DNA from: an uncultured Oscillibacter sp.
GTDB lineage: Bacteria > Bacillota > Clostridia > Oscillospirales > Oscillospiraceae
Length of the DNA: 64,000 nt
Assembly (NCBI GenBank): GCA_910576865.1
Contig: CAJTKE010000016.1
Coordinates: forward strand, 1-64,000
Direction: 5' to 3'
In this document: positions 40,858 to 49,520 of the stretch, piece by piece
Numbering within the stretch: the stretch's first letter is position 1
How the letters are laid out: each line of letters opens with the position of its first letter
The notes under the pieces: generated by a model
Database searches by the model: none
Seen by the model: only the letters and a program-made list of their open reading frames with translations
What the model was told of the DNA's origin: nothing
Made by a program: the position numbers and the translations under genes

Positions 40858-41868
40858 CTGCTCTTCGGAAATATCCCTGGTGGCGTAGGCGTTCAACTCC
40901 ATTCCCGCCGTATGGCCTGCCAGATATTCGTAATAGCCCTGGGCGGCGATCATGGCCCCGTTGTCCCCGCACAGGCGCAGGGGCGGCAGGTAGAGCCTGA
41001 TTCCCTCCTCCCGGCAGGCCCGCTCCAGGTCCGCCCGGATGACGGAGTTCGCCGCCACGCCTCCGGCGGCCACGACGGTCTTCCGCCCCGCCAGCCTCGC
41101 CGCTTCCATGGCGCGGGGCACCAGGGCGTCGCTGACGGCCTGGGAAAAATCCCGGGCCAGGGCCGCCCGGTCCAAGGGCTCCCCCACCTGCTCCGCGTGG
41201 TGGGCCAGATTCACCACCGCCGTCTTCAATCCGGAGAAGCTCATATCCAGGGGCGCGCCGTCCACGTGGGCCTGGGGCAGCTGGTACACGCCGCCCCGGG
41301 ACTGCCGGGCCAAATTGTCGATGGGCTTCCCGCCGGGATAGCTGAGACCCAGGACCCGGGCCGCCTTGTCAAAGCACTCCCCCGCCGCGTCGTCCCGGGT
41401 GCCTCCCAGGATCCGCATGTCCGTGTAACCCGCCACGTCGATCAGCAGGGTGTTCCCCCCAGAGATGGCCAGGGCCAGGAAGGGGGGCTCCAGCTCGGGA
41501 AAGGCCAGATAATTGGCGGCGATATGGCCCCGGATGTGGTGGACGGGAATCAGGGGCACCCCCAGACCCAGGGCGGCGGACTTGGCGAAGCTCAGTCCCA
41601 CCAGCACCGCGCCGATGAGCCCCGGCGCATAGGTCACCGCCACGGCGTCGATGTCGGAGCGCCTGCAGCCCGCGTCCGCCAGGGCCTTGTCCGTCAGGGC
41701 GGCGATGGCCTCCACGTGCTTCCGGGAGGCGATTTCCGGCACCACGCCGCCGTAGAGGGCGTGAATCTCCACCTGGGAGGCGATGGCGTCGGACAGCACG
41801 GTCCGGCCGTCCTCCACCACCGCAACGGCGGTCTCGTCGCAGGAGGATTCAAAGCCTAGAATTTTCAT
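40846..41868 (-). CDS. tsaD: tRNA N6-adenosine threonylcarbamoyltransferase
   Basis: 340 aa ASKHA-fold protein that completes t6A37 in tRNAs reading ANN codons. The family stretch ILGFESSCDETAVAVVEDG, metal ligands in PVHHIRGHIAANYL and LRLCGDNGAMIAAQGYYEY are present. It normally works with TsaB and TsaE, which are not in this window. Last gene of the polA operon. Confidence 0.96.
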   Translation of the reverse strand: MKILGFESSCDETAVAVVEDGRTVLSDAIASQVEIHALYGGVVPEIASRKHVEAIAALTDKALADAGCRRSDIDAVAVTYAPGLIGAVLVGLSFAKSAALGLGVPLIPVHHIRGHIAANYLAFPELEPPFLALAISGGNTLLIDVAGYTDMRILGGTRDDAAGECFDKAARVLGLSYPGGKPIDNLARQSRGGVYQLPQAHVDGAPLDMSFSGLKTAVVNLAHHAEQVGEPLDRAALARDFSQAVSDALVPRAMEAARLAGRKTVVAAGGVAANSVIRADLERACREEGIRLYLPPLRLCGDNGAMIAAQGYYEYLAGHTAGMELNAYATRDISEEQKNA

Positions 41869-41879
41869 GGTCTCCCTCC

Positions 41880-42476
41880 TCAGTCCTCATTCCAGGGCAC
41901 CTGTAAGACGGGTCCCGCCGCCGGGTCCCGGGGAATGCGGACATAGCGGTCGTACTTCTCCTTGGGAAAGCGGTTTTGATAGATAAACCGGTTCTCCTCC
42001 ATCAGCCGCCCGTCCGGAACGGGCCCCTCCGAGAGGTACAGGGTCTTGTAGTGGGCGCCGAACACGTCCGTGTCATAACCGGCGGTCCGCAGGCCGCAGC
42101 GGGCGTAGAAACCCAGACGGCGCTCCGCCATTTCCGGGTCCGGGGCGTGAACCGGGGCCTCGCTCTCCACCAGGATCACGGTTCCCGGCTCCGCCTCCCG
42201 GAGGAGCTCCAGCATCAGAGCTCCCGCGCCGCCGTTCCGGCGGCTCTCCGTCACGCAGAGGTAGTCCAGCAGCGCCCAGCCGGGGCGGCCCAGCCAGAGG
42301 AAGCACGCCCCCGCGATCTCCTCCCCGTCGAAGAGGCACCAGGGCCGGTAGCAGCCGTCCCGGCACATGGCCTGAATATTCTCCAGGGGCTTCAGCTCCG
42401 CCGGGGGGAAGGAGGGCTTCAGATCCCGTTCATAGACCATGGCCACCTGCGACCGTGAGGCCAGTTTCAGTTTCAT
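41880..42476 (-). CDS. GNAT-family acetyltransferase
   Basis: 198 aa. The acetyl-CoA fold is recognisable in LDYLCVTESRRNGGAGALMLELL (motif A, Q/RxxGxG/A) and RRLGFYARCGLRTAGYDTDV. Substrate unknown. It overlaps rimI by four bases (42473-42476) and is followed by tsaD after 11 bases. Confidence 0.85.
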   Translation of the reverse strand: MKLKLASRSQVAMVYERDLKPSFPPAELKPLENIQAMCRDGCYRPWCLFDGEEIAGACFLWLGRPGWALLDYLCVTESRRNGGAGALMLELLREAEPGTVILVESEAPVHAPDPEMAERRLGFYARCGLRTAGYDTDVFGAHYKTLYLSEGPVPDGRLMEENRFIYQNRFPKEKYDRYVRIPRDPAAGPVLQVPWNED

Positions 42477-42952
42477 TTGTCATCCTCCTGTTCCCCGGTG
42501 AGGTCCAGAGTCATGATGACCGCGTCCTCCCGGGGGTGCTCATAGTAGTTCTTCCGCCGCCCCACGCCCCGGAAGCCCCGGCTTCCGTACAGGGCGATGG
42601 CGGGGTAGTTGGAGGCCCGGACCTCCAGGGTCAGAAAGGCCAGCCGGTTCCCCCGGGCGAAGTTCAGAAAGACCTCCAGCAGCTGCCCCGCCACGCCCCG
42701 GCGGCGGCAGTCCGGCCGGACGGCCACATTCAGAATATAGCCCTCGTCCAGCACCACCTGGAGTCCCGCGTAGCCCGCCACGGCCCCCTGCCCGTCCAGG
42801 GCCACCAGGAAAGCCGCCAGGTCGTTTTCCAGCTCCTCTTTCAGCATGTTCCGGGACCAAGGGTCCGGGAAGCAGACCCGTTCCAGCTCCGCCACCTCGT
42901 CCAGATGGTCCCCGTTCATGGGGACGATTTGAACCTTCATACTCTGTTCCAT
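42473..42952 (-). CDS. rimI: Ribosomal protein S18 alanine N-acetyltransferase
   Basis: 159 aa GNAT enzyme. Motif A is ILNVAVRPDCRRRGVAGQLL; the C-terminal phrase TLEVRASNYPAIALYGSRGF with GRRKNYYEHPREDAVIM is the RimI signature. RimI and tsaD are neighbours in many genomes. The ATG has AAGGAG five bases upstream. Confidence 0.92.
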   Translation of the reverse strand: MEQSMKVQIVPMNGDHLDEVAELERVCFPDPWSRNMLKEELENDLAAFLVALDGQGAVAGYAGLQVVLDEGYILNVAVRPDCRRRGVAGQLLEVFLNFARGNRLAFLTLEVRASNYPAIALYGSRGFRGVGRRKNYYEHPREDAVIMTLDLTGEQEDDK

Positions 42953-42964
42953 AAACGCTCCTTC

Positions 42965-43813
42965 CTACGCTTCCTCCCGGCTGTAGAGCCCGATGCCCAG
43001 CAGAATCAGCGTCCCGCCGAACACCACCAGAACGCCGGGCCGCTCCCTGAAGAGGAGCAGCCCCCACACGGAGGCCAGCACCGGCTCCAGCAGATTCGCC
43101 GTGGAAATAAAGGCCGGGGGCAGGTACTTCAGGCCCCAGCTGAATACGCTGTGGCCCAGCAGCGTGCAGAATACCGCCATCCCCAGGCCCGCCAGCAGAT
43201 TGACCGGGCCCCAGCCTATGAGGGCCTGTCCTCCCGCCAGGGCAGCGGCCAGCACCGTCCCCGCCGCCGAGGTATAGACCAAGGTTGTGTACACCGTGGT
43301 GGAGAGGGTCCTCCGGCAGACGGCCCCCAGCATGGTATAGACCGCCATGCACACGGACCCCGTCAGGGCGAACAGGTTCCCCCGGAGGGCGGTTTCTCCT
43401 CCCCCGGCGTCCGCCAGGGCCACCGCCACACTGCCGCCGAAAGCCAGCAGCACCGCCAGCCACGCCCGGCGGCTGAGCCTTTTTCGCAGAACCAGCACCG
43501 AGGCCAGGGCCACGAACAAAACCTCCGTATCCACCAGCACCACCGCCGCCGCGATGGAGGTCCGGCGGAGGGACTCGAAATAGCAGGAAAAGTGGACCCC
43601 CAGAAAGGCCCCGCTGAGGAGGCTCAGCCCCAGCTCCCGCCGCCCCAGGGCCCGGAATTCCCCCCGCCGGGCAAGGGCCAGGGGGAGGAGCAGCAGGGCC
43701 GAGAAGGCCATGCGGTAAAAGGCCAGCACCAGGGACGGGGCCGTGGACCAGCGGACGAACACGGCGGACAGGGACACCCCCGCCACGCCCAAAAGCACAA
43801 TCAGCCGTTTCAC
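42965..43813 (-). CDS. EamA/DMT-family transporter
   Basis: 282 aa with about ten hydrophobic helices arranged as two EamA repeats (residues 5-130 and 145-278), including LEPVLASVWGLLLFRERPG in the second. A permease for metabolites or an exporter; substrate unknown. Overlaps the kinase gene by four bases. Confidence 0.88.
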   Translation of the reverse strand: MKRLIVLLGVAGVSLSAVFVRWSTAPSLVLAFYRMAFSALLLLPLALARRGEFRALGRRELGLSLLSGAFLGVHFSCYFESLRRTSIAAAVVLVDTEVLFVALASVLVLRKRLSRRAWLAVLLAFGGSVAVALADAGGGETALRGNLFALTGSVCMAVYTMLGAVCRRTLSTTVYTTLVYTSAAGTVLAAALAGGQALIGWGPVNLLAGLGMAVFCTLLGHSVFSWGLKYLPPAFISTANLLEPVLASVWGLLLFRERPGVLVVFGGTLILLGIGLYSREEA

Positions 43814-44307
43814 GCCATCGCCTCCAGCCGCGCCGCGGCCTCCTCCGGCGTCAGCTCGGAGACGTCCAGCTTCTTCGTGTTCAGCGCGCCGTACAGCGGC
43901 AAATAGGAAAGGCTCCGCTCCAGAGCCCCCGGGTCCCGCCGCCCCGCCCGGATATCCGATTCAATCCGGGCGGTCAGAGCCTCCGGCGAGGCAGTCAGGG
44001 ACACGGCCCGGAGCTCACAGTCTCCCAGGTCCAGGCGGGACAGGAGGCCGTCCAAAATTGCCTGCTGATGGAGTACCCAGCAGAAAATCACATGGTCATA
44101 GGCGGAGCAGCGGAGGAAATTGTTCAGCAGGAAGCAGATGTTTTCCGTCACCATGGCCTTCGTCTCCTCCGTCACCTGGAAGGGATTCGCGTCCCAGCAC
44201 CAGTCCCCGTCCAGGAAGACGCTCCGGTCCAGCCGCTTCTGGAGCTCCCGGCAGACGGTGGTCTTGCCCACGCCCATGGGACCGCCGATGAGATATAAAT
44301 GCTTCAC
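43810..44307 (-). CDS. P-loop kinase-like NTPase
   Basis: 165 aa from a GTG at 44307 (AGAGGCGG upstream). Walker A is GGPMGVGKTT (residues 7-16), followed by FLDGDWCWDANPF, a kinase-type substrate loop, and VIFCWVLHQQAI. It resembles small nucleotide/sugar kinases of the AAA_33 type; the acceptor is unknown. Tightly coupled to both neighbours. Confidence 0.8.
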   Translation of the reverse strand: MKHLYLIGGPMGVGKTTVCRELQKRLDRSVFLDGDWCWDANPFQVTEETKAMVTENICFLLNNFLRCSAYDHVIFCWVLHQQAILDGLLSRLDLGDCELRAVSLTASPEALTARIESDIRAGRRDPGALERSLSYLPLYGALNTKKLDVSELTPEEAAARLEAMA

Positions 44308-44777
44308 GCCGCCGCCTCTCTTCTGTATCCCAAATGAATCCCGATATGCCCAATTCCCAAAACCACAACCCCCGGCAGCATCCACCAAACACGCCCGTAA
44401 ATCCCCAGCAGGAAAAACGCCGCTACCGGCAAACTGGCTCCCGCCACGGGGACTCCCAGGAGGCCGGCAGTGAAGTCCGCCATGGTCCGGGGGCTCCGGA
44501 AGTACCGGGCCCACCAGATCTCATAAAGGCCCATCAGCGCCGCCGCCCCCGCCAGCCACCAGGACCAGACGGACCAGGGCCTCAACGCGATGCCCCGGCT
44601 CAGCAGGGCTCCGCTGGTGACCCAGACCTGTCCGATCCGCTCCAGCAGGGTCAGGCGGCGGTCCTCCCGGGAGGGGGCGTAACCCTGGGGCTTCCGGCGG
44701 GTCCAGAGGAGGTTCGGCACCGTCAGCGCCAGCAGGAACAGAGCCCCCAGCCAGGAAAACCCGAGGTACTCCGTCAT
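44304..44777 (-). CDS. Small integral membrane protein
   Basis: 157 aa, about four membrane helices (residues 5-22, 58-88, 105-125 and 127-148), with a cytosolic loop LWTRRKPQGYAPSREDRRLTLLER that is reminiscent of PF-type DUF membrane proteins. Function unknown. Its ATG overlaps the polA stop (ATGA), and its stop overlaps the kinase GTG. Confidence 0.7.
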   Translation of the reverse strand: MTEYLGFSWLGALFLLALTVPNLLWTRRKPQGYAPSREDRRLTLLERIGQVWVTSGALLSRGIALRPWSVWSWWLAGAAALMGLYEIWWARYFRSPRTMADFTAGLLGVPVAGASLPVAAFFLLGIYGRVWWMLPGVVVLGIGHIGIHLGYRREAAA

Positions 44778-47440
44778 CCCTTCGCCTCCAGCCAGTTCCT
44801 TCCCCAGTGGGCCTCCGCCGTCAGGGGGACGGAGAGCGCCGCCACGTGCTCCATCTCCTCCTCCAGAAGCCTTGCCACGGCCTCCGCCTCGGCCTCCGGG
44901 CACTCCACGATCAGCTCGTCGTGGACCTGGAGGACCAGCCGGGCCTGGGGCTTCTCCGCCTTGAGGCGCTTCCACACCGCCGCCATAGCCAGCTTCATCA
45001 CGTCCGCCGCCGTGCCCTGGATGGGCATGTTCAGGGCCACCCGCTCACCGAAGGCGCGCATGTTCTTGTTGGAGCTGGTCAGCTCCGGCAGGTCCCGTCG
45101 GCGGTGGAGCAAAGTCTCCACATAGCCCGTCTCCCGGGCCCTTTCCACCACCTCGTCCATATAGCGCCGGACGCCGGGGAAGGTCGCGAAGTAGGCTTCC
45201 ATATAGTCCTTGGCCTCCGCCACGGTGACCCCCAGGTCCTGGCTCAGGGAAAAGGCGGAGATGCCGTAGACGATGCCGAAATTCACCGCCTTGGCCCGGC
45301 GGCGCATCTCATGGGTGACCTCCCCCCGGTTCACGTGGAAGACCTTGGCCGCCGTCTCGGCGTGGAAGTCGCCCCCCGCCAGGAAGGCCGCCTTCATCCC
45401 CTCGTCCCCGGCGATGTGGGCCAGGATGCGCAGCTCAATCTGAGAGTAATCCGCGTCCACCAGCACATGGCCCGGCGCCGCCGTGAACATCCGGCGGAAC
45501 TCGCTGCCAAGGTCCGTCCTCGTGGGGATGTTCTGGAGGTTCGGCTCCGTGGAGCTGAGACGGCCCGTGGCGGTGACGGTCATCTGGAAGCTGGTCCGGA
45601 TCCGCCCGTCGGGGTCCATGGCCTTGAGGAGGCCGTCGGCGTAGGTGGATTTCAGCTTGGCGTACTGCCGGTACTCCAGCACGGCGTCCACGATGGGGTG
45701 CTGCCGGCGGAGCTTTTCCAGCACGTCGGCGTTGGTGGACCAACCGGTCTTGGTCTTCTTCCCGTGGGGAAGCCCCAGGCGCTCAAAGAGCACTTCCCCC
45801 AGCTGTTTCGGGGAATTGATGTTGAGGGTCCCCCCGGCCATCTCGTAAATGGCGGACTCCCGCTCCGCGATGCGGGCGGAGAGGCTCTCCCCGAACTCCC
45901 GCAGGGCCCGGGCGTCCACGCCGCAGCCTGTCCGCTCCATCTCCGCCAGCACCCGGCACAGGGGCAGCTCGGCGGTCTCGAACAGCTCCCACTGGCCCCG
46001 CTCCCGGAGCCTGGGAGCCAGAACGCCGTACAGGGCCTCCACCGCCGTAACATGGCTGTCCAGAGAGGCGGCGGCCTCCCCGTCCCCCAGGAGGGAGAAG
46101 GCGTCCTTCTCCAGATAGAGGGGCTTGGGCAGTTCCTCGTTGAAATACGAGACAAACAGGCGCTGGAGGTCGTAGCTCCCCGCCGTGGCGTCCAGCAGAT
46201 AGGCCCCCAGGGCCGTGTCAAAGACGAAGCCCTCCGCCGGGAGGCCGTTTTCCAGCAGCGCCCGGATCAGGTCCTTCACGTTGTGGGAAACCTTTTTGAT
46301 CTCATCGGAGAACAGCTCCGCCAGCAGGGCGTTCCAATCCCCCTGGTACCGCTCGAAGAACAGCTCTGACATGATGGCGCTGTCCTCCCCCGTCTCGCAG
46401 AAAACCCCCACAGCGGAGCAGTCCGGCAGGGCCAGCAGGGACACGTGGTCCGCCTTTTTCCAAAGCTCCAGCAGCTCCGCCCCCCGGGCGCTCTCCGTCA
46501 CCGTCTCCACGGTGACGGCGGCTTTTTTCCGCCTCTCCGGAGCCGGGGCGCTGTCCGGGGACAGGTTGAATTTCTCAATGAGCTTCGTGAACTCCAGCTT
46601 CAAAAACAGGGGATAGGCCTCCGGCCCCGGGGCCTCCCGCCGGTTGTCCTCCGGGCGGAAGTCCAGGGGTGCGTTGGTGTCGATGGTGGCCAGCCAACAG
46701 GAATGCCGGGCGGACTCCTCCCCCTCCGCCAGCTTTTTGACGACGCCGGGCTTGGCGGGGGTGTCCGGCGCGGTCACGATTTCAGGCATTTGGGCATAGA
46801 GACGGTCAATGGAGCCATACGCCTGGATCAGACCCATGGCGGTCTTCTCCCCCACGCCCTTGACGCCGGGGATGTTGTCCGAGGCGTCTCCCATCAGGGC
46901 CTTCAGGTCGATCATGTGGATGGGGGCGAAGCCGTACTTCTCCTGGAAGACCGCCTCGGTGTAATCCACGGTGGTGGTCTGGCCCATGCGGGTGGAGACC
47001 AGCTTCACCTTTGTGTGTTCGTCGATGAGCTGGAGGCTGTCCTTGTCCCCCGTCACCACCACGCATTCCCAGCCCGCCGCGCCGCACTTCCGGGACATGG
47101 TCCCCAGGAGGTCGTCGGCCTCCCAGCCCTCCAGCTCATAGCGGGGGATGTTCAGGGCGTCCAGCACCTCCTTGAGCACCGGCACCTGCTGGCGCAGCTC
47201 CTCCGGCATGGGCTTCCGGGTGGCCTTGTAGGCGGCGTCCGCCTTGTGGCGGAAGGTGGGGGCGTGGAGGTCGAAGGTGACGCAGACCGCGTCCGGGGAC
47301 TCCTCCGCCGTCAGGCGCAGCAGCGTCGTCAGAAAACCGAAGACGGCGTGGGTATAAAGTCCGTCCCGGGTGGTCAGGGGCCGGATGCCGTAGTAGGCCC
47401 GGTTGAGGATGCTGTTGCCGTCGATGGCCATGAGCTTCAT
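44774..47440 (-). CDS. polA: DNA polymerase I
   Basis: 888 aa. The 5'-3' exonuclease domain (1-300) has LEGWEADDLLGTM and VVVTGDKDSLQLI, then GDASDNIPGVKGVGEKTA. The proofreading domain (about 310-480) lacks the usual acidic triad, so it is likely inactive, as in Bacillus stearothermophilus. The polymerase domain has motif A DADYSQIELRILAHIAGD, motif B RRRAKAVNFGIVYGIS and motif C LQVHDELIVECP. It fills gaps in repair and lagging-strand processing. First gene of a seven-gene operon to tsaD. Confidence 0.97.
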   Translation of the reverse strand: MKLMAIDGNSILNRAYYGIRPLTTRDGLYTHAVFGFLTTLLRLTAEESPDAVCVTFDLHAPTFRHKADAAYKATRKPMPEELRQQVPVLKEVLDALNIPRYELEGWEADDLLGTMSRKCGAAGWECVVVTGDKDSLQLIDEHTKVKLVSTRMGQTTTVDYTEAVFQEKYGFAPIHMIDLKALMGDASDNIPGVKGVGEKTAMGLIQAYGSIDRLYAQMPEIVTAPDTPAKPGVVKKLAEGEESARHSCWLATIDTNAPLDFRPEDNRREAPGPEAYPLFLKLEFTKLIEKFNLSPDSAPAPERRKKAAVTVETVTESARGAELLELWKKADHVSLLALPDCSAVGVFCETGEDSAIMSELFFERYQGDWNALLAELFSDEIKKVSHNVKDLIRALLENGLPAEGFVFDTALGAYLLDATAGSYDLQRLFVSYFNEELPKPLYLEKDAFSLLGDGEAAASLDSHVTAVEALYGVLAPRLRERGQWELFETAELPLCRVLAEMERTGCGVDARALREFGESLSARIAERESAIYEMAGGTLNINSPKQLGEVLFERLGLPHGKKTKTGWSTNADVLEKLRRQHPIVDAVLEYRQYAKLKSTYADGLLKAMDPDGRIRTSFQMTVTATGRLSSTEPNLQNIPTRTDLGSEFRRMFTAAPGHVLVDADYSQIELRILAHIAGDEGMKAAFLAGGDFHAETAAKVFHVNRGEVTHEMRRRAKAVNFGIVYGISAFSLSQDLGVTVAEAKDYMEAYFATFPGVRRYMDEVVERARETGYVETLLHRRRDLPELTSSNKNMRAFGERVALNMPIQGTAADVMKLAMAAVWKRLKAEKPQARLVLQVHDELIVECPEAEAEAVARLLEEEMEHVAALSVPLTAEAHWGRNWLEAKG

Positions 47441-47482
47441 AGGAAAAACCTCCTGTCAAAAGGCGAAATTACAGTCTGGATG

Positions 47483-47511
47483 ATTATACCACGTTTGCCG
47501 CCGGTTCACAA
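47483..47511 (-). promoter_or_regulatory. polA operon promoter
   Basis: TTGTGA (47506-47511), 17 bases, TATAAT (47483-47488) on the minus strand, about 45 bases before the polA ATG, which itself has AGGAGG upstream. Confidence 0.75.
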
Positions 47512-47635
47512 CAGCGGAAACTCTCGTTTTTTTGTTTCTGATTTGTTACAATTTGTTCTGACTTTGTTGTTTTTTCCGCACCGCGACCTGTCATACTGTT
47601 TACAAATGTTTGATACATGGAAAGGAGCCGTGCCC

Positions 47636-48958
47636 ATGCGCCGTTTGAATGGATTCGCCCTGGTGCTCGTCTGCCTGCTCATCCTCTCCGCCTGCGTCGG
47701 GGAGACGGACAGTCAAAGGCCTGTTCAAGATCCCCCGCCCCGGGACAGCGGAGAGGACATGACCGTCTATGACTGCGGCGGGCTGGACGCGGCCCTGCCC
47801 AACGCGTACCTGGACCTTCTTCTGGTGGACACCGAGTTCCCCGACGCCGAGGAGAGCTGGAAGCCCCTGCTCTCCGTCTATGAGAAGGCCTCCTACGAGA
47901 CCGCCATGGAGGAGTACGGCGGCGGGGGCGGCTTCCTCTTCGGCTTCCTGGTGATGAATCAGGCGGCGTTTGAGCAGCACATCAGCGCCGAGGGCTCCGG
48001 CATCGACGTCTTCGCCACGGACGGGGAGCGGTACTACGCCTACACCTACCCCACCGACGTGCAGTTCCTCCGCCCCGGCGGGGTGATCGACACGGAGAGC
48101 GAGGACTGGAAGACCTGGGAGAAGCTCTGTGAGCTGGGCCCCCTGGTAAAGGAGGACTTTCTCTCCCGGAACGGCCTTTCCGCCTACAACGGCTCCCAGC
48201 TTTATGAACAGCCCTTTACCTACGTGGGCGAACACGTTTACCTCAAATACCGCCACGCCCCAGGCTATGAGGATGAGCCGCAGGCTTTTGACCTTCTGGT
48301 CCTTTCCCAGCCCGCCGCCCAGGGCCGGGGCGGCGTCTGGGCTGTGGAACGCTGGCTGGACGAGTACGGATACGTCTCCCTTTACTTCCCCGACGCCGGC
48401 GTGTCCGCCGCAGAGTACTACTCCAACCTGCAAAGCGCCTGTGACGCCGGAGAGCAGCCTGAGATGCTGACCCCCGTTGGAGCGGCCCAGGCCTTCGTGA
48501 AAAACCACTTTGGCCGGGACGCCGCGCCGGAGGACTTCGAGGAATGCGATGAAAGCGTGACAGAATATATCGAGACCAATTTACGCTTTCGGGAGCTGAT
48601 TACGGACCTGATGGCTGGCCGGACCGTGGACGATCTGGACCTTTTGAACTGCGTGGGCCTCGTCAGCGATGAAAACCTGGGCATTTTGGGCCGCAGCTTA
48701 TACGCCTCCGAATGGTGGCCCGCCCTGCGGGACGCGCTGGAGTCCGCCGCCATAGGCGGCGGCCAGCAGGACCGGGACCGGAACATGCTGGCCTTCTTCC
48801 TGACCATGCGAAACCACCGGGCGGACTGCAAGGAAGACCTGGCCGGAATCCTCCAGACCCAGGCGGAGGCGGATTTCAGCGCTTTCCTCGCCGCTCTGGA
48901 GGAATTCCCGGAGGAGGACCAGACTTACATCCAGTTCAACACCAGCATTCTCAAATAA
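47636..48958 (+). CDS. Lipoprotein of unknown function
   Basis: 440 aa. The signal peptide (MRRLNGFALVLVCLLILSAC) ends in a lipobox with Cys20 and a Pro/Asp-rich linker follows. The mature part is acidic, with many Tyr/Trp/Glu, and has a C-terminal helical domain (about 300-440: VGAAQAFVKNHFGRDAAPEDF, NLRFRELITDLMAGRTVDDLDLL in parts). No family was recognised. GGAAAGGAG precedes ATG 47636. It stands alone between polA and ridA. Confidence 0.75.
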   Translation: MRRLNGFALVLVCLLILSACVGETDSQRPVQDPPPRDSGEDMTVYDCGGLDAALPNAYLDLLLVDTEFPDAEESWKPLLSVYEKASYETAMEEYGGGGGFLFGFLVMNQAAFEQHISAEGSGIDVFATDGERYYAYTYPTDVQFLRPGGVIDTESEDWKTWEKLCELGPLVKEDFLSRNGLSAYNGSQLYEQPFTYVGEHVYLKYRHAPGYEDEPQAFDLLVLSQPAAQGRGGVWAVERWLDEYGYVSLYFPDAGVSAAEYYSNLQSACDAGEQPEMLTPVGAAQAFVKNHFGRDAAPEDFEECDESVTEYIETNLRFRELITDLMAGRTVDDLDLLNCVGLVSDENLGILGRSLYASEWWPALRDALESAAIGGGQQDRDRNMLAFFLTMRNHRADCKEDLAGILQTQAEADFSAFLAALEEFPEEDQTYIQFNTSILK

Positions 48959-49080
48959 ACACCGGCGTTCTGCGCTGAAAAAATTTTTCACTTTTCCAAA
49001 ATTTTCTCATCCGCCCCTTGCTTTTCTCCCGCGTTTGTATTAGAGTAGAAGTATCAAATACAAAAAAGGAGACGATCAAC

Positions 49081-49449
49081 ATGAAAGTTCTGGAAACCAA
49101 GAACGCCCCCGGCGCCATCGGTCCCTATTCCCAGGGTTTTGAGGTGAACGGCTTCGTCTTCACCTCCGGCCAGATCCCCGTGGACCCCGCCACCGGCGAG
49201 GCGCCCGAGGGCATCGCCGCCCAGGCGGAGCAGAGCTGCAAAAACGTGGGCGCCATCCTGGAGGCCGCCGGAGCCGGCTTTGACAAGGTGCTCAAGACCA
49301 CCTGCTTCCTGGCGGACATGGGCGACTTCGCCGCTTTCAACGAAGTCTACGCCAAATACTTCACCTCCAAGCCCGCCCGCTCCTGCGTGGCCGTGAAGGC
49401 CCTGCCCAAGGGCGTCCTCTGCGAGATCGAAGCCATCGCCGTGAAATAA
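49081..49449 (+). CDS. ridA: RidA-family enamine/imine deaminase
   Basis: 122 aa, trimeric in the family. Landmarks: APGAIGPYSQGFEVNGFVFTSGQIP and the C-terminal KPARSCVAVKALPKGVLCEIEAIA with the carboxylate-binding Arg and catalytic Glu. It destroys reactive 2-aminoacrylate and related enamines produced by PLP enzymes. AAAGGAG precedes the ATG. A weak promoter (TTGCTT-N17-TAGAGT) may lie at about 49019-49047. Confidence 0.93.
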   Translation: MKVLETKNAPGAIGPYSQGFEVNGFVFTSGQIPVDPATGEAPEGIAAQAEQSCKNVGAILEAAGAGFDKVLKTTCFLADMGDFAAFNEVYAKYFTSKPARSCVAVKALPKGVLCEIEAIAVK

Positions 49450-49474
49450 CAGCCCCCTTTCTTCTCTGATGAAA

Positions 49475-49507
49475 AGCGCCCCCTCCGGCGGAGGGGGCGC
49501 TTTTTTG
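49475..49507. terminator. Terminator after ridA (convergent with the permease)
   Basis: AGCGCCCCCTCC (49475-49486) and GGAGGGGGCGCT (49490-49501) form a 12-base GC stem with a 3-base loop and a T-run (49501-49507). Confidence 0.88.
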
Positions 49508-49520
49508 TCTTATATGAGGG